A DNA stretch of 64,000 nucleotides from positions 3,162,001 through 3,226,000 of the forward strand of contig NZ_CP042476.1 of assembly GCF_007993795.1 (NCBI RefSeq), given 5' to 3'. Within the stretch, counting starts at the first letter, position 1; the number at the start of each line of letters is the position of its first letter. Shown here piece by piece: positions 34,001 to 42,500 of the stretch. A program made the translations under genes and the position numbers. The DNA is from Antarcticibacterium arcticum. Its GTDB lineage: Bacteria; Bacteroidota; Bacteroidia; Flavobacteriales; Flavobacteriaceae. The notes beneath the pieces are model-generated. The model worked only from the letters and a program-made list of their open reading frames with translations, ran no database searches and was not told where the DNA came from.

Positions 34001-37000
34001 CCGTTAGTTGGGAAACCGGCTTGTTGAGCGATGGCAATATAGAATTTTCTAACTTCATCAACACTAGGGAAAGTAGCCTGTACATCGCTTTCACATACAA
34101 TAGCAGGTGCAGGGCTTTCCGCCATGAATCCTTCACTTACCGTTAAAGTAAATGTGGTCGAGTCATCTTCACCTTCGGTACAATTCTCATCACTTGCTGT
34201 AACAGTATAAGTAATTTCGAATTCTCCAACCTGAGAAACATCAAATAAACCGTTTTCAATTACACCATCCTCATCAGAGAAAGTTCCACCAGCGTCATTG
34301 TTATCGCCTAATAAAGTATTAAGGTCAAAAAGAGTTGCACTGGAACAAACGGGAGCGGGATTTATAGGTCCTGCATTAGGAGCTACGGTATCATTTATGG
34401 TTAAAGAGATCAATACTGAATCCTCACCACATTCATTTGAAACGCTATAAGTAGTTTCAAAAGTTTGAGAAGGAGTAGGATTGTTTAAATAAGCGGCAAT
34501 TTGACCGGCTATAACATTTAAGGCCGGTGAAAATTCTCCATCAAGATCTTCAATTCCATTTTCAGTAAGAGCATCATTGAAAAGGTCCATTGCGGCCTGA
34601 GGATTTGTAAGCATCGCCTCAACATCAGTGATACACATTTCCATTACGATTGGCTCTCCTAATTCAAATGAACCTTCTACAGTAATGGTAAAAGTTGTGG
34701 AATCTGTACTTCCTTCGATTACGCAATTTGCGCTGTCATCAACATTATAAGTAATTTCATATGATCCAGGTCCAATAGAAGGATCAAAATTTCCATCAGC
34801 ATCTACACCTTCACCGCTAAAAGTTCCACCAGTTGTGGCATCATCACTTAAACGGTCTGCTAAAACTATAAGTTCTTCACTATCGCAATCAACTGTGAAA
34901 TCTTCTATAGTTCCGGCGTTGGCTTCTTCAGCAGCAACAATTCTCACTGTTAGTTCTACAGATGTTTGGCAATCTCCATCACCAAAAGTATAGGTAGTGG
35001 TAAAATCTCCGAGACCATCTTCATCGGCCTGGTATTCTTGTACCAGTTGTGAGGCAGTTGGATCAAGTGTTCCGTTAGTTGGGAAACCGGCTTGTTGAGC
35101 GATGGCAATATAGAATTTTCTAACTTCATCAACACTAGGGAAAGTAGCCTGTACATCGCTTTCACATACAATAGCAGGTGCAGGGCTTTCTGCCATGAAT
35201 CCTTCACTTACCGTTAAAGTAAATGTGGTCGAGTCATCTTCACCTTCGGTACAATTCTCATCACTTGCTGTAACAGTATAAGTAATTTCGAATTCTCCAA
35301 CCTGAGAAACATCAAATAAACCGTTTTCAACTACACCATCCTCATCAGAGAAAGTTCCACCAGCATCATTGTTATCACCTAATAAAGTATTAAGGTCAAA
35401 AAGAGTTGCACTGGAACAAACCGGAGCAGGATTTATAGGTCCTGCGTTTGGTTCTTCAGTATTATTTATAGTTAAAGTAATATCTACCGACTCTTCTCCA
35501 CAATTTGTGGTTACAGTGTAAGTTGTATTAAATGTTGCGGGTGCAGTTGGATTACTGTTTATGTAAGCATAAATTTCGCTACCTACAACCTCCTCTGAAG
35601 GTTCAAAAGTCCCATCAAAATTGCTAATTCCATTTTCTTCAAGGATATTTTGAAAGAAAGCTTCTGCTTGAGAAGGGTCAGAAAATAATGCCTGTACCTC
35701 TGTAATACACATTTCCATTACAATAGGTTGTCCCAATTCTTCTGTTCCCTGAACTGTTATGGTAAAGGTGGTAGAATCTGAAGTTCCTTCCATAACGCAA
35801 TCTGCATTGTCATCTACAGTGTAGGTGATGGTATATGTTCCAGGTCCTATGGCAGGATCAAAGTTTCCTTCTTCATTAACACCCTCACCGGTAAAAGTTC
35901 CACCGGTGGTAGCATCTTCACTTAAAATAGAATCATCGAGAATAACGATCTCTTCATCTTCACATTCTACAACAATATCTTCTATGGTTCCAGCATTTGC
36001 TTCTTCCTCTGCTACAATAGTGATTGTTATTTCCACGCTAGATTCACAGCCATCTACACCAACAGTGTATGTAGTTGTAAAATCTCCAAGACCATCTTCA
36101 TCATTTTGATATATTTGAGCAATTTCCTCAGCAGTTGGATTAAAAGTTCCGTTTGTAGGAGTTCCTTCCGGAAGCAGGCTTAAGTAAAAATTCTCTATTG
36201 ATTCAAAATCAGGGAAAGTTTCCTGTACATCAGACTCACAAACAATCCCTGTTGCAGGCTCTCCCAGATCAACTGGCCCTTGAACTACTACAGTTACTTC
36301 AAACCTGTTTCTACTTTCACATGGAGGCTCATTTCTGTCATCTCGGTTAACAATCTGGCTAACGTAATAAGTTTCACCATCAATTAACTCTGTTGAGCTC
36401 GATAGGGGCGGTTGTGATGTAGCAGTACTATACCATCTAAATCCCTGAGTATATTCACTTGTGGCCTGAGCTTCAAGATCTGCAACCGTAGCTCCTTCAC
36501 AAAATGTTTGTGTAGGCTCGGCTGTAGGGGCAGGAGCAAATACCGGGTCATAACGAATTGCAACCCTGCTTGTTGGGCAACCTGTGTCTTCATTTCTTTG
36601 ACCTGCATAATAGCTCTCGCCAATATTAAGAGGTGTGCTTGAAGGAAGTGGATCTCCGCTGAATTGTTCTGCATAAATCTCAACCTGAAAACCATCAATG
36701 TTATTGATTAGGTCCTGAACTGTTTTAACATCGGCACCAGTGCTTCCGTAAACACAAGGAGCAAAGATGTTTCCAAATTGTGGTTCCGGAGCACCCGCGT
36801 TATCAACGGTTACACTAACGGCAGTCCTTGTTGTACAAGTCCCGGAAGCATTTCCGGCAAAATAAGTCCGGGTTTCAAGAAGTTCATTTTCAGGTATAGG
36901 ATTTACAGACGTTGCTGTACGATACCATCTTACGGCATCACCATTGGCAGTCGCCTCTAGGTCAGAAACCGTAGCCAGGTAACAAAAATCCTGAGTCGTA

Positions 37001-37113
37001 TCAGCTACGGTGGGGCAGTTCTCCTGAGCAAAGGAGGAGAAACTGGTGGTTAATAAAATAAGGGCAAAAAGGATCATAGGTAGTCCTTTCTTTCCTAAAG
37101 TAAAATTTCGCAT
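31009..37113 (-). CDS. Giant multi-domain surface adhesin with type-B T9SS sorting domain
   Basis: 2034 residues. A signal peptide (to about 29, SFAQ) precedes Ig-like/PKD-like modules of roughly 70-120 residues, many with a conserved Cys pair, a TFTxTV or ITYTV strand and acidic loops. Residues from about 280 to 1270 are a threefold higher-order repeat of 357-residue blocks, the last two nearly identical. The C-terminal ~95 residues are the gliding-motility-associated CTD (type B): GIPEGFSPNGDNINDRF, EIFNRWGNVVFKG, GVYFYILNYNDG and QGKLYLSR. It is thus T9SS cargo, exported and attached to the surface, perhaps an adhesin like SprB. It heads the operon with its PorP/SprF and OmpA partners. The composition is strongly acidic (many Glu and Asp), suggesting calcium binding. 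The ligand is unknown. Confidence 0.9.
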   Translation of the reverse strand: MRNFTLGKKGLPMILFALILLTTSFSSFAQENCPTVADTTQDFCYLATVSDLEATANGDAVRWYRTATSVNPIPENELLETRTYFAGNASGTCTTRTAVSVTVDNAGAPEPQFGNIFAPCVYGSTGADVKTVQDLINNIDGFQVEIYAEQFSGDPLPSSTPLNIGESYYAGQRNEDTGCPTSRVAIRYDPVFAPAPTAEPTQTFCEGATVADLEAQATSEYTQGFRWYSTATSQPPLSSSTELIDGETYYVSQIVNRDDRNEPPCESRNRFEVTVVVQGPVDLGEPATGIVCESDVQETFPDFESIENFYLSLLPEGTPTNGTFNPTAEEIAQIYQNDEDGLGDFTTTYTVGVDGCESSVEITITIVAEEEANAGTIEDIVVECEDEEIVILDDSILSEDATTGGTFTGEGVNEEGNFDPAIGPGTYTITYTVDDNADCVMEGTSDSTTFTITVQGTEELGQPIVMEMCITEVQALFSDPSQAEAFFQNILEENGISNFDGTFEPSEEVVGSEIYAYINSNPTAPATFNTTYTVTTNCGEESVDITLTINNTEEPNAGPINPAPVCSSATLFDLNTLLGDNNDAGGTFSDEDGVVENGLFDVSQVGEFEITYTVTASDENCTEGEDDSTTFTLTVSEGFMAESPAPAIVCESDVQATFPSVDEVRKFYIAIAQQAGFPTNGTLDPTASQLVQEYQADEDGLGDFTTTYTFGDGDCQTSVELTVRIVAAEEANAGTIEDFTVDCDSEELIVLADRLSDDATTGGTFSGEGVDADGNFDPSIGPGSYEITYNVDDSANCVIEGSTDSTTFTITVEGSFELGEPIVMEMCITDVEAMLTNPQAAMDLFNDALTENGIEDLDGEFSPALNVIAGQIAAYLNNPTPSQTFETTYSVSNECGEDSVLISLTINDTVAPNAGPINPAPVCSSATLFDLNTLLGDNNDAGGTFSDEDGVIENGLFDVSQVGEFEITYTVTASDENCTEGEDDSTTFTLTVSEGFMAESPAPAIVCESDVQATFPSVDEVRKFYIAIAQQAGFPTNGTLDPTASQLVQEYQADEDGLGDFTTTYTFGDGDCQTSVELTVRIVAAEEANAGTIEDFTVDCDSEELIVLADRLSDDATTGGTFSGEGVDADGNFDPSIGPGSYEITYNVDDSANCVIEGSTDSTTFTITVEGSVELGEPIVMEMCITDVEAMLTNPQAAMDLFNDALTENGIEDLDGEFSPALNVIAGQIAAYLNNPTPSQTFETTYSVSNECGEDSVLISLTINDVTEATTGEIEDFQVCSADGTINLYDRLTDANTSGGIFSDEDGEIVDGLFDVSQMGEFTVTYTVSEDQGDACVEGTASTQFTITVTDGITLENPAPGIVCESDVQATFPSNDEIRKFFVALLPAGVPTNGTLNPTPAQIAQMYQNDADGLGDFTTTYSVTVGNCVTTVQLTARIVAEEEATTGEITNIDVCLAEGNINLFDRLTDDNTRGGTFSTEDGELENGLLDVSAEGVFTITYTVSEEDPTTCLTGTASTEFTVTVSESSFDAGADNSREVCNSDVRNLSTNGVRNLFLGLLDEGVSTNGTFEPSINALINQYNMVSNYGDFTTIYTLGEGDCADSAVLTITVLEANDAGADMNLTFCATEGPVNLFDYLSAFASTNGTFSGLTDGMFDPSNAELGETEITYEVEDDESVCSTGNFTATFTINVVAPAPANAGGDVTVTYCLDQNENIQLNTLLGDDALMTGSFSAPYANGVFNPSNAGLGEFVITYTVDGAADCAIGTDSATITITVLETTATAPVADAAQAFCEVDDATVADLVATGEGLIWYLDADLETEADPTTILLDGAVYYVVSSTGDSVCETSDAVMVTVTINDSVSPTIQPEGNEFCRNDNPTVQDLIDNLNGDGIRIYSSATGGTALATSTALQNGVNYYATATNTTGCESSERRLIAVEVGFCGIPEGFSPNGDNINDRFVIPDIAEDYPNYTIEIFNRWGNVVFKGNARTPDWDGVSNQSTTLGDKVLPAGVYFYILNYNDGQTSPVQGKLYLSR
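33330..35471 (-). repeat. Near-perfect 1071-bp in-frame tandem duplication within the adhesin
   Basis: Comparing 33330-34400 with 34401-35471 by eye at an offset of 1071 bases shows five mismatches in roughly the first 1015 bases, then sharply rising divergence toward the right-hand edge. 1071 bases is exactly 357 codons, so the frame is kept. A third, clearly diverged copy of the same block follows toward the protein's N-terminus. Confidence 0.93.
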
Positions 37114-37397
37114 AGGCTAGGTGTTAAATTTGACATTAATAAAATTTGTTGTGAGGTAGCCATTATAGGCTACGCAAATATTGCAATAATTTTCAACAAT
37201 AGCGGTGCATTTAAGCATTAATTTAACAAACACTACCAAAGTAGTTAATGTTTAGTTAATTCACAAAACATTTATCCCAATAAAGGGAAATCTGCTTAAA
37301 ATGGAAGACCGTAATCCTCATCAAAATTAACCCTTCTGGCTGTGAGATAAATGTTTCCCAAATGGGAGTATTATAAATTAATTTTCTTTCTATTTGT
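37114..37397. other. Divergent intergenic region between adhesin and TPR genes
   Basis: 284 A/T-rich bases with both flanking genes pointing outward. No complete TTTG-N19-TAnnTTTG promoter was found on either strand. A near match, TCTATTTG, lies eight bases before the TPR gene start, too close to be convincing. Confidence 0.4.
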
Positions 37398-38279
37398 ATG
37401 AAATTCTACCCCGTTATATTACTGTTGTTGGGAAGCTATTTTGCTCAGGCTCAAGCTGCACTTACCACTGCCCACGGCCATTTACAGGCCAACGAAACTT
37501 ACCAGGCCAAAGCAGTTCTTACTACACATCTGGAGTCCCATCCTAATGACCTGAAAGCTATTTCCTTATTAGGGGATATCGCAATATTTGAAAATAAATA
37601 TGATGCAGCCCTTTCCCATTATAAATATTTACTTGCCTCAAATGCTGAAAGTGCCGATTACAATTTCAAATATGGCGGCGCATTGGGTCTTAAAGCGTTA
37701 AATGTTTCCAAAATACAGGCGATGGTGTATGTTCCTGAGATTAAAAAGTATCTCGAAAAAGCTGCCGAACTTGACCCCACTCATATAAAATCCAGACGGG
37801 CTCTAGTGGAATTATACCTGCAATTACCAGGTATTTTTGGGGGTAGTATTACAAAAGCACGGCTATATGCCGGGGAGTTGAAAAAAGTGAGTGCACTTCA
37901 AGCCGCCATTTCGCAGGGATTTATTATGAAGGAAAGTGGCACTGAGGAGGAGGCGAAATTGCAATTTAAAAAGGCCTTTTCTCTTATGAAATCCCCCGAT
38001 TCAAATCCAGAAAATAATTATCTCAATTATGAAATGGGCAAAATCGCTGCTGAAAATAATATAGAACCATTAAAAGGTTTGAAGTTTCTGGATTTTTATA
38101 TTACAAATTATAATTACAGAGATATACATACCCTGGAATGGGCCTACTACAGAAAAGCCCAGATCCAAACCCACCTAAGGAATAAACTCGCAGCTCAAAA
38201 ATTAATCAATAAGGCCCTCAGTTTACGGGAAAATTTTGAGGAGGCAAGATTGGAAAAAAAGAAGATTCAGCAGCTTTGA
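37398..38279 (+). CDS. Secreted TPR-repeat protein
   Basis: 293 residues with a signal peptide (cleavage near AQA, residue 20). The rest is helical with TPR spacing: NETYQAKAVLTTHLESHPNDLKAISLLGDIAIFENKYDAALSHYKYLLASN is split here only by convention, and further repeats follow near residues 120-290. It probably scaffolds protein contacts in the periplasm. Partners are unknown. It stands alone between the adhesin operon and the Mpl-like gene. Confidence 0.75.
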   Translation: MKFYPVILLLLGSYFAQAQAALTTAHGHLQANETYQAKAVLTTHLESHPNDLKAISLLGDIAIFENKYDAALSHYKYLLASNAESADYNFKYGGALGLKALNVSKIQAMVYVPEIKKYLEKAAELDPTHIKSRRALVELYLQLPGIFGGSITKARLYAGELKKVSALQAAISQGFIMKESGTEEEAKLQFKKAFSLMKSPDSNPENNYLNYEMGKIAAENNIEPLKGLKFLDFYITNYNYRDIHTLEWAYYRKAQIQTHLRNKLAAQKLINKALSLRENFEEARLEKKKIQQL

Positions 38280-38319
38280 AGTATTTAAAAACTCAATGCA
38301 ATTTGGGATTCTAATTATT

Positions 38320-38327
38320 TATATTTG
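38320..38327 (+). promoter_or_regulatory. Candidate -7 element for the Mpl-like gene
   Basis: TATATTTG fits TAnnTTTG and lies 16 bases before the ATG at 38344. A TTTG at 38302-38305 is 14 bases upstream, short of the usual 19-20, so the match is partial. Confidence 0.4.
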
Positions 38328-38343
38328 CCCAAATTTAGATATA

Positions 38344-39696
38344 ATGAAGCTTCATTTTATAGCGATTGGAGGTAGTGCTATGCATAATCTCGCCATTGCC
38401 TTGCAGGAAAAAGGTTATTACATTACGGGAAGTGACGATGCTATCTATGAGCCATCCCGCTCGCGCCTTGCAAAACAATCGCTTCTCCCTGCTGAAATGG
38501 GGTGGTTTCCAGAAAAAATCGACGCTACAATTGATGCAGTTGTTTTGGGGATGCACGCACGTGAGAATAATCCCGAAATTCTTAAAGCGCAAGAGCTTGG
38601 AATAAAAATATATTCTTATCCTGAATTTCTTTTTGAACAGTCAAAAAACAAGACCAGGGTTGTAATTGCAGGTTCTCACGGTAAAACTACGGTTACGTCT
38701 ATGATCCTGCATGTCCTCAATTATAATGATAGACAAGTGGATTATATGGTAGGGGCCCAGCTGGAAGGTTTTGAGAATATGGTGCATCTTACAGAGGAGA
38801 ATGATTTTATTTTATTGGAAGGGGATGAATATTTATCTTCTGCCATAGATCGTCGTCCCAAATTTCATTTATACCGGCCTAATATCGCATTGCTTACCGG
38901 GATTGCCTGGGATCATATAAACGTATTTCCAACATTCGAAAATTATGTGGACCAATTCAGGATCTTCATAGATTCAATTGTAAGTGGGGGAATACTGGTA
39001 TATAATGAGGAAGATAAAGAACTCACTAAACTGGTTGAAGAAACAACAAATCAAATTAGAAAACACCCATATTCTACGCCAGATTATAAAATCCAAAATG
39101 GTATAACGGTTTTGGATACCCCAGAGGGCGACTTAACCCTGGAAATTTTAGGATCACATAATATGAGCAACCTAGCCGGCGCAAAATGGATATGCCAGCA
39201 TATGGGAGTAGATGAAGACGATTTTTATGAAGCTATGGCAAGTTTCAGGGGAGCGTCCAAACGGCTTGAAAAAATTGTTGAAGAGGGAAACACCCTCGTA
39301 TACAAAGATTTCGCCCATAGTCCTTCCAAAGTAACAGCAACTACCCGCGCAGTAAGGGAGCAATATCCACTTAGAAAACTATATGCCTGCCTTGAGCTCC
39401 ATACCTTCAGCAGTCTTTCACCTCAATTTTTAAGTCAGTATAAGAAGACTCTGGATCTTGCAGATGAGACCGTTGTGTTTTATTCTGCAGAAGCCCTAGA
39501 GCAAAAAAAGATGGCGCCAATCTCAGAAGAGTCTATAAGAAATGCTTTCCAAAATGAAGGATTAAAAGTAATTACAGATGCCACCGAACTTCAACAATAC
39601 CTGGAGCAGCTTAAGTATGAAAATTCCGTGGTGCTGCTTATGAGTAGTGGAACCTTTGGAGGTCTTGATTTTGAACAGATTAAAACATGGATCTAA
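38344..39696 (+). CDS. Mpl-like UDP-N-acetylmuramate-peptide ligase
   Basis: 450 residues from ATG 38344 (MKLHFIAIGGSAM); the longer frame to 38236 overlaps the TPR gene and is not family-like. Mur-ligase architecture: N-terminal Rossmann part (IGGSAMHNLA), ATP loop GSHGKTTVT (110-118), LLEGDEY, then a C-terminal domain. It resembles Mpl, which rejoins the murein tripeptide to UDP-MurNAc during cell-wall recycling; MurC itself is longer in detail and normally lies in the dcw cluster. A function as MurC cannot be excluded. Confidence 0.82.
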   Translation: MKLHFIAIGGSAMHNLAIALQEKGYYITGSDDAIYEPSRSRLAKQSLLPAEMGWFPEKIDATIDAVVLGMHARENNPEILKAQELGIKIYSYPEFLFEQSKNKTRVVIAGSHGKTTVTSMILHVLNYNDRQVDYMVGAQLEGFENMVHLTEENDFILLEGDEYLSSAIDRRPKFHLYRPNIALLTGIAWDHINVFPTFENYVDQFRIFIDSIVSGGILVYNEEDKELTKLVEETTNQIRKHPYSTPDYKIQNGITVLDTPEGDLTLEILGSHNMSNLAGAKWICQHMGVDEDDFYEAMASFRGASKRLEKIVEEGNTLVYKDFAHSPSKVTATTRAVREQYPLRKLYACLELHTFSSLSPQFLSQYKKTLDLADETVVFYSAEALEQKKMAPISEESIRNAFQNEGLKVITDATELQQYLEQLKYENSVVLLMSSGTFGGLDFEQIKTWI

Positions 39697-39776
39697 TAAT
39701 AATTTTATGAAGGTTTTGGGTTTTTAGAATTATTTTTTTCAACCCGGTTTTTTATCTTTAACAGTAAAGCAGCTGT

Positions 39777-40475
39777 ATGGATAATGAAAAAAAGCCTTTT
39801 TCTATTAAAAATTGGGCTTCAGGAGACCAGCCAAGAGAAAAGCTTATCTCTAAAGGAAAATTGGCACTTAGTGATGCCGAGCTTATCGCAATCCTTATTG
39901 GCACAGGTAACACCAAAGAAAGCGCAGTAGAACTCAGCAAAAGAATACTTTCAAGTACCGGGAACAATTTAAATCATTTGGGAAAGCTATCCCTCCAGCA
40001 ACTTACCAACTTTAAAGGAATTGGTGAAGCAAAAGCGGTAAGCATTATTGCGGCTATGGAACTTGGGCGTCGGCGTAGAACTGAGGAAGCTGTAGAAAAA
40101 GTTAAGATCACTTCAAGCAATTCTGTTTTTGAGTTACTTCAACCTTTAATAGGCGAGCTGGATCACGAGGAATTCTGGATCCTGTATTTGAATAACTCCA
40201 ATAAGATCATTGAAAAATTTCAGATAAGTAAAGGCGGTATAACAGGAACTTTGGTAGATGTACGTATCACCCTGAGAAAGGCGCTTGAACTTGGTGCGGT
40301 TTCTATAATCCTTGCCCACAATCATCCTTCAGGAAATTTAAATCCCAGTGAGGCAGATAAGCAACTCACCAAAAAACTAAAGTCTGCCAGTGAAAGTCTG
40401 GATATAAAAGTGCTTGACCATCTTATAGTGACTGAAAAATCCTATTTTAGCTTTGCCGATGAAGGGTTGTTATAA
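39777..40475 (+). CDS. radC: RadC-family JAB1/MPN protein
   Basis: 232 residues. A helix-hairpin-helix-like N-terminus (LSDAELIAILIGTG, FKGIGEAKA) precedes the MPN+ metalloprotease-like core with the JAMM motif HNHPSGNLNPSEAD (181-194). The family is annotated as DNA repair protein RadC, although that role has been questioned. It starts 80 bases after the Mpl-like gene and is followed after 11 bases by the deacetylase-like gene. Confidence 0.95.
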   Translation: MDNEKKPFSIKNWASGDQPREKLISKGKLALSDAELIAILIGTGNTKESAVELSKRILSSTGNNLNHLGKLSLQQLTNFKGIGEAKAVSIIAAMELGRRRRTEEAVEKVKITSSNSVFELLQPLIGELDHEEFWILYLNNSNKIIEKFQISKGGITGTLVDVRITLRKALELGAVSIILAHNHPSGNLNPSEADKQLTKKLKSASESLDIKVLDHLIVTEKSYFSFADEGLL

Positions 40476-40486
40476 TTACACATAAG

Positions 40487-41776
40487 ATGCTTTTAATATA
40501 TACTCCCAAAGTTACTTCCCGCATAATATATGTTTTTAAACATGTGTGTACACATATTTTGGGCCTTGATCTTAAATTCACAACCAAGATTGAAGAATTT
40601 ATTGCGCATGAAGACGTCAAATTTTCCTACGGAAGAAAACGTTTGGGGAATGAGCTTTTTGTGCAGAATGTAGATCTGCTCCTGGAACAGGGATTAAGTG
40701 ATTTGGACATTAAGGTCCAGAACTGGGAAGACACCAAATGCTTTTTTGCGGTTTCAGAGAATAGTGACTTGCCATATGATATTTTTGCGGCATCTTTTTT
40801 CCTTCTTTCCAGATACGAAGAATATTTACCCCACGTAAAAGATGATTTTGGAAGGTTTCCTTCTTCTGAAAGTCTTGCCTATAAAAAAGGATTTTTAAAG
40901 CAACCCGTTGTAGATATTTGGGCATATAAATTTAAAAGGCTTTTAAAGGACAGGTTTCCTAATATAGAATTCAGGACCAGGAACTATCAAACCGTGAATA
41001 TAATATCTGTAAGTCATGTATTTAACTTTAAAAATAAAGGCTTCTTAAGAAGCCTTACCGGTACAGTTCTGGATTTGGTTAACTTAAAATTCTCACGGGT
41101 GAGGGACAGGTTTAAGGTACTGCTTAAGTTAAAAAAGGATCCTTATAACATATTTGATGAACTTATATATTTTATAAAAGAATATAAGACCAAAATGGTT
41201 TTTATGTTTCAGCTAAGCGATTATAATTCATACGATAAGAACATTAATTATAACCGCCAGAATTATAGTTCTATAATAAAATATGTTGCAGATTATTCAC
41301 AGGTTGGGCTCAGACTTGGTTATTTTGCAGTTTTGGAAGAGGATGTTTTAAAAAGGGAAAAAAAGCGATTTGAAAATATAATCCATGGCCCCTTGCAAAA
41401 TGTCATTAATCCTAAATACAACCTTATGCTACCATTGCATTATGGGTATCTAAATGAACTTGAAATTCCAAACGATTTCTCTATGGGTTTTCCGGAATCC
41501 ATAGGTTTTAGGGCTGGCACAGGAACTTCCTTTTTATTTTATGATATTAATATGGAAGTTACCACTCCCCTTACAATTCATCCCTACGTGTTTCATACCC
41601 AACTATGCCACACTGGAAATGCGGTTGACGTTGAAAAGACCATTCAAGTTCTTATTTCTGAATTAAAAAAAGTTGATGGTACATTTCGTGCAGTTTTTAA
41701 GAACAGGGATTTTTCTGAATATTCTAACCCGGCCTATTTCTACTCATTATTAAAACAGATCAATGAAATTCAGTAA
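40487..41776 (+). CDS. Polysaccharide deacetylase-family-like protein with apparently degenerate active site
   Basis: 429 residues. From recall, the overall order (a DUF7033-like N-terminus about 1-160, then a NodB-like TIM-barrel region with DPYNIFDELIYFIKEYKTKMVFMFQLSDY, DKNINYN, GFPESIGFRAGTGTSFLFYDINME) matches the flavobacterial deacetylase-like family found after radC. The sites where this family normally has an Asp-x-Asp after the first strand and a His-Pro-x-Tyr loop read VNIISVSHVF and VGLRLGYFA, so metal-binding residues seem absent. It overlaps the next gene by 14 bases. Catalytic activity is doubtful. Confidence 0.65.
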   Translation: MLLIYTPKVTSRIIYVFKHVCTHILGLDLKFTTKIEEFIAHEDVKFSYGRKRLGNELFVQNVDLLLEQGLSDLDIKVQNWEDTKCFFAVSENSDLPYDIFAASFFLLSRYEEYLPHVKDDFGRFPSSESLAYKKGFLKQPVVDIWAYKFKRLLKDRFPNIEFRTRNYQTVNIISVSHVFNFKNKGFLRSLTGTVLDLVNLKFSRVRDRFKVLLKLKKDPYNIFDELIYFIKEYKTKMVFMFQLSDYNSYDKNINYNRQNYSSIIKYVADYSQVGLRLGYFAVLEEDVLKREKKRFENIIHGPLQNVINPKYNLMLPLHYGYLNELEIPNDFSMGFPESIGFRAGTGTSFLFYDINMEVTTPLTIHPYVFHTQLCHTGNAVDVEKTIQVLISELKKVDGTFRAVFKNRDFSEYSNPAYFYSLLKQINEIQ

Positions 41777-42452
41777 TATTCAACATATTTACTTTGATCT
41801 TGATCATACCCTGTGGGATTTTGACAAAAACTCGGCACTTACCTTTGAAGTTATCTTTAAAAAGGAAAAACTTGAAATTGACCTGGCTTGCTTTCTTAAA
41901 GCATATGTACCAATAAATGAAAATTACTGGAGGCTTTACCGGGAAGATCAAATCTCAAAAGAGTCCCTGCGTACAGGCAGGCTAAAAGATTGTTTTGAGG
42001 TACTTAATGTTCCGGTTACTCCTGTAACAATCGAAAATTTGTCCAATCGCTATATAGAATTTTTACCTGGCTTCAGTAATTTGCTTGAAGATACTATTGA
42101 AGTACTTCAATATCTTACCTCAAAGTATAAATTGCACATTATTACCAATGGGTTTGAGGAAGTGCAAAACACAAAATTGGTTAATTCCCAAATTTCCGAA
42201 TTTTTTAATACCGTAACAACATCAGAAGAAGCCGGGGTGAAGAAACCGCATCCTTTAATTTTCAATAAAGCGATGGAGAAATCCAATGCTAGTCCAGCCA
42301 ATAGTCTTATGATTGGTGATAGTTATGAGGCCGATATTTTGGGAGCGCAGAGAGCCGGCATGCAATCCTTGTTTTTTGATTATTACCGAAAGGAGCCGGA
42401 CTCGCAAACTCCTCGAATTCAAAAGTTAAAAGAGTTGCTGGATTGTTTATAG
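41763..42452 (+). CDS. YjjG-family HAD nucleotidase
   Basis: 229 residues. HAD motif I DLDHTLWDF (Asp12 and Asp14), a helical cap, motif II ITNG, motif III Lys in VKKPHPLIF and motif IV GDSYEADILGA are all present. YjjG-type enzymes dephosphorylate non-canonical pyrimidine nucleotides and dUMP/dTMP. The start overlaps the preceding gene by 14 bases, suggesting translational coupling. Confidence 0.88.
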   Translation: MKFSNIQHIYFDLDHTLWDFDKNSALTFEVIFKKEKLEIDLACFLKAYVPINENYWRLYREDQISKESLRTGRLKDCFEVLNVPVTPVTIENLSNRYIEFLPGFSNLLEDTIEVLQYLTSKYKLHIITNGFEEVQNTKLVNSQISEFFNTVTTSEEAGVKKPHPLIFNKAMEKSNASPANSLMIGDSYEADILGAQRAGMQSLFFDYYRKEPDSQTPRIQKLKELLDCL

Positions 42453-42500
42453 CAATAAAGAATTCTTAACTTCGTTTCCCTAAAAGGAATCAATCCCGCT

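Noticed and set aside
33330..35471. Mobile element or two copies of an insertion sequence inside the adhesin gene
   Set aside because: The repeated blocks are in-frame adhesin domains with no transposase and no terminal inverted repeats.
32393..36960. Open frames on the strand opposite the adhesin
   Set aside because: They are low-complexity (Ser/Thr/Val-rich) mirrors of the acidic repeats, occur identically in both repeat copies, and resemble no protein.
42453..42500. tRNA or small RNA in short gaps
   Set aside because: No cloverleaf or strong stem was seen here or in any other gap; no tRNA was found in the window.
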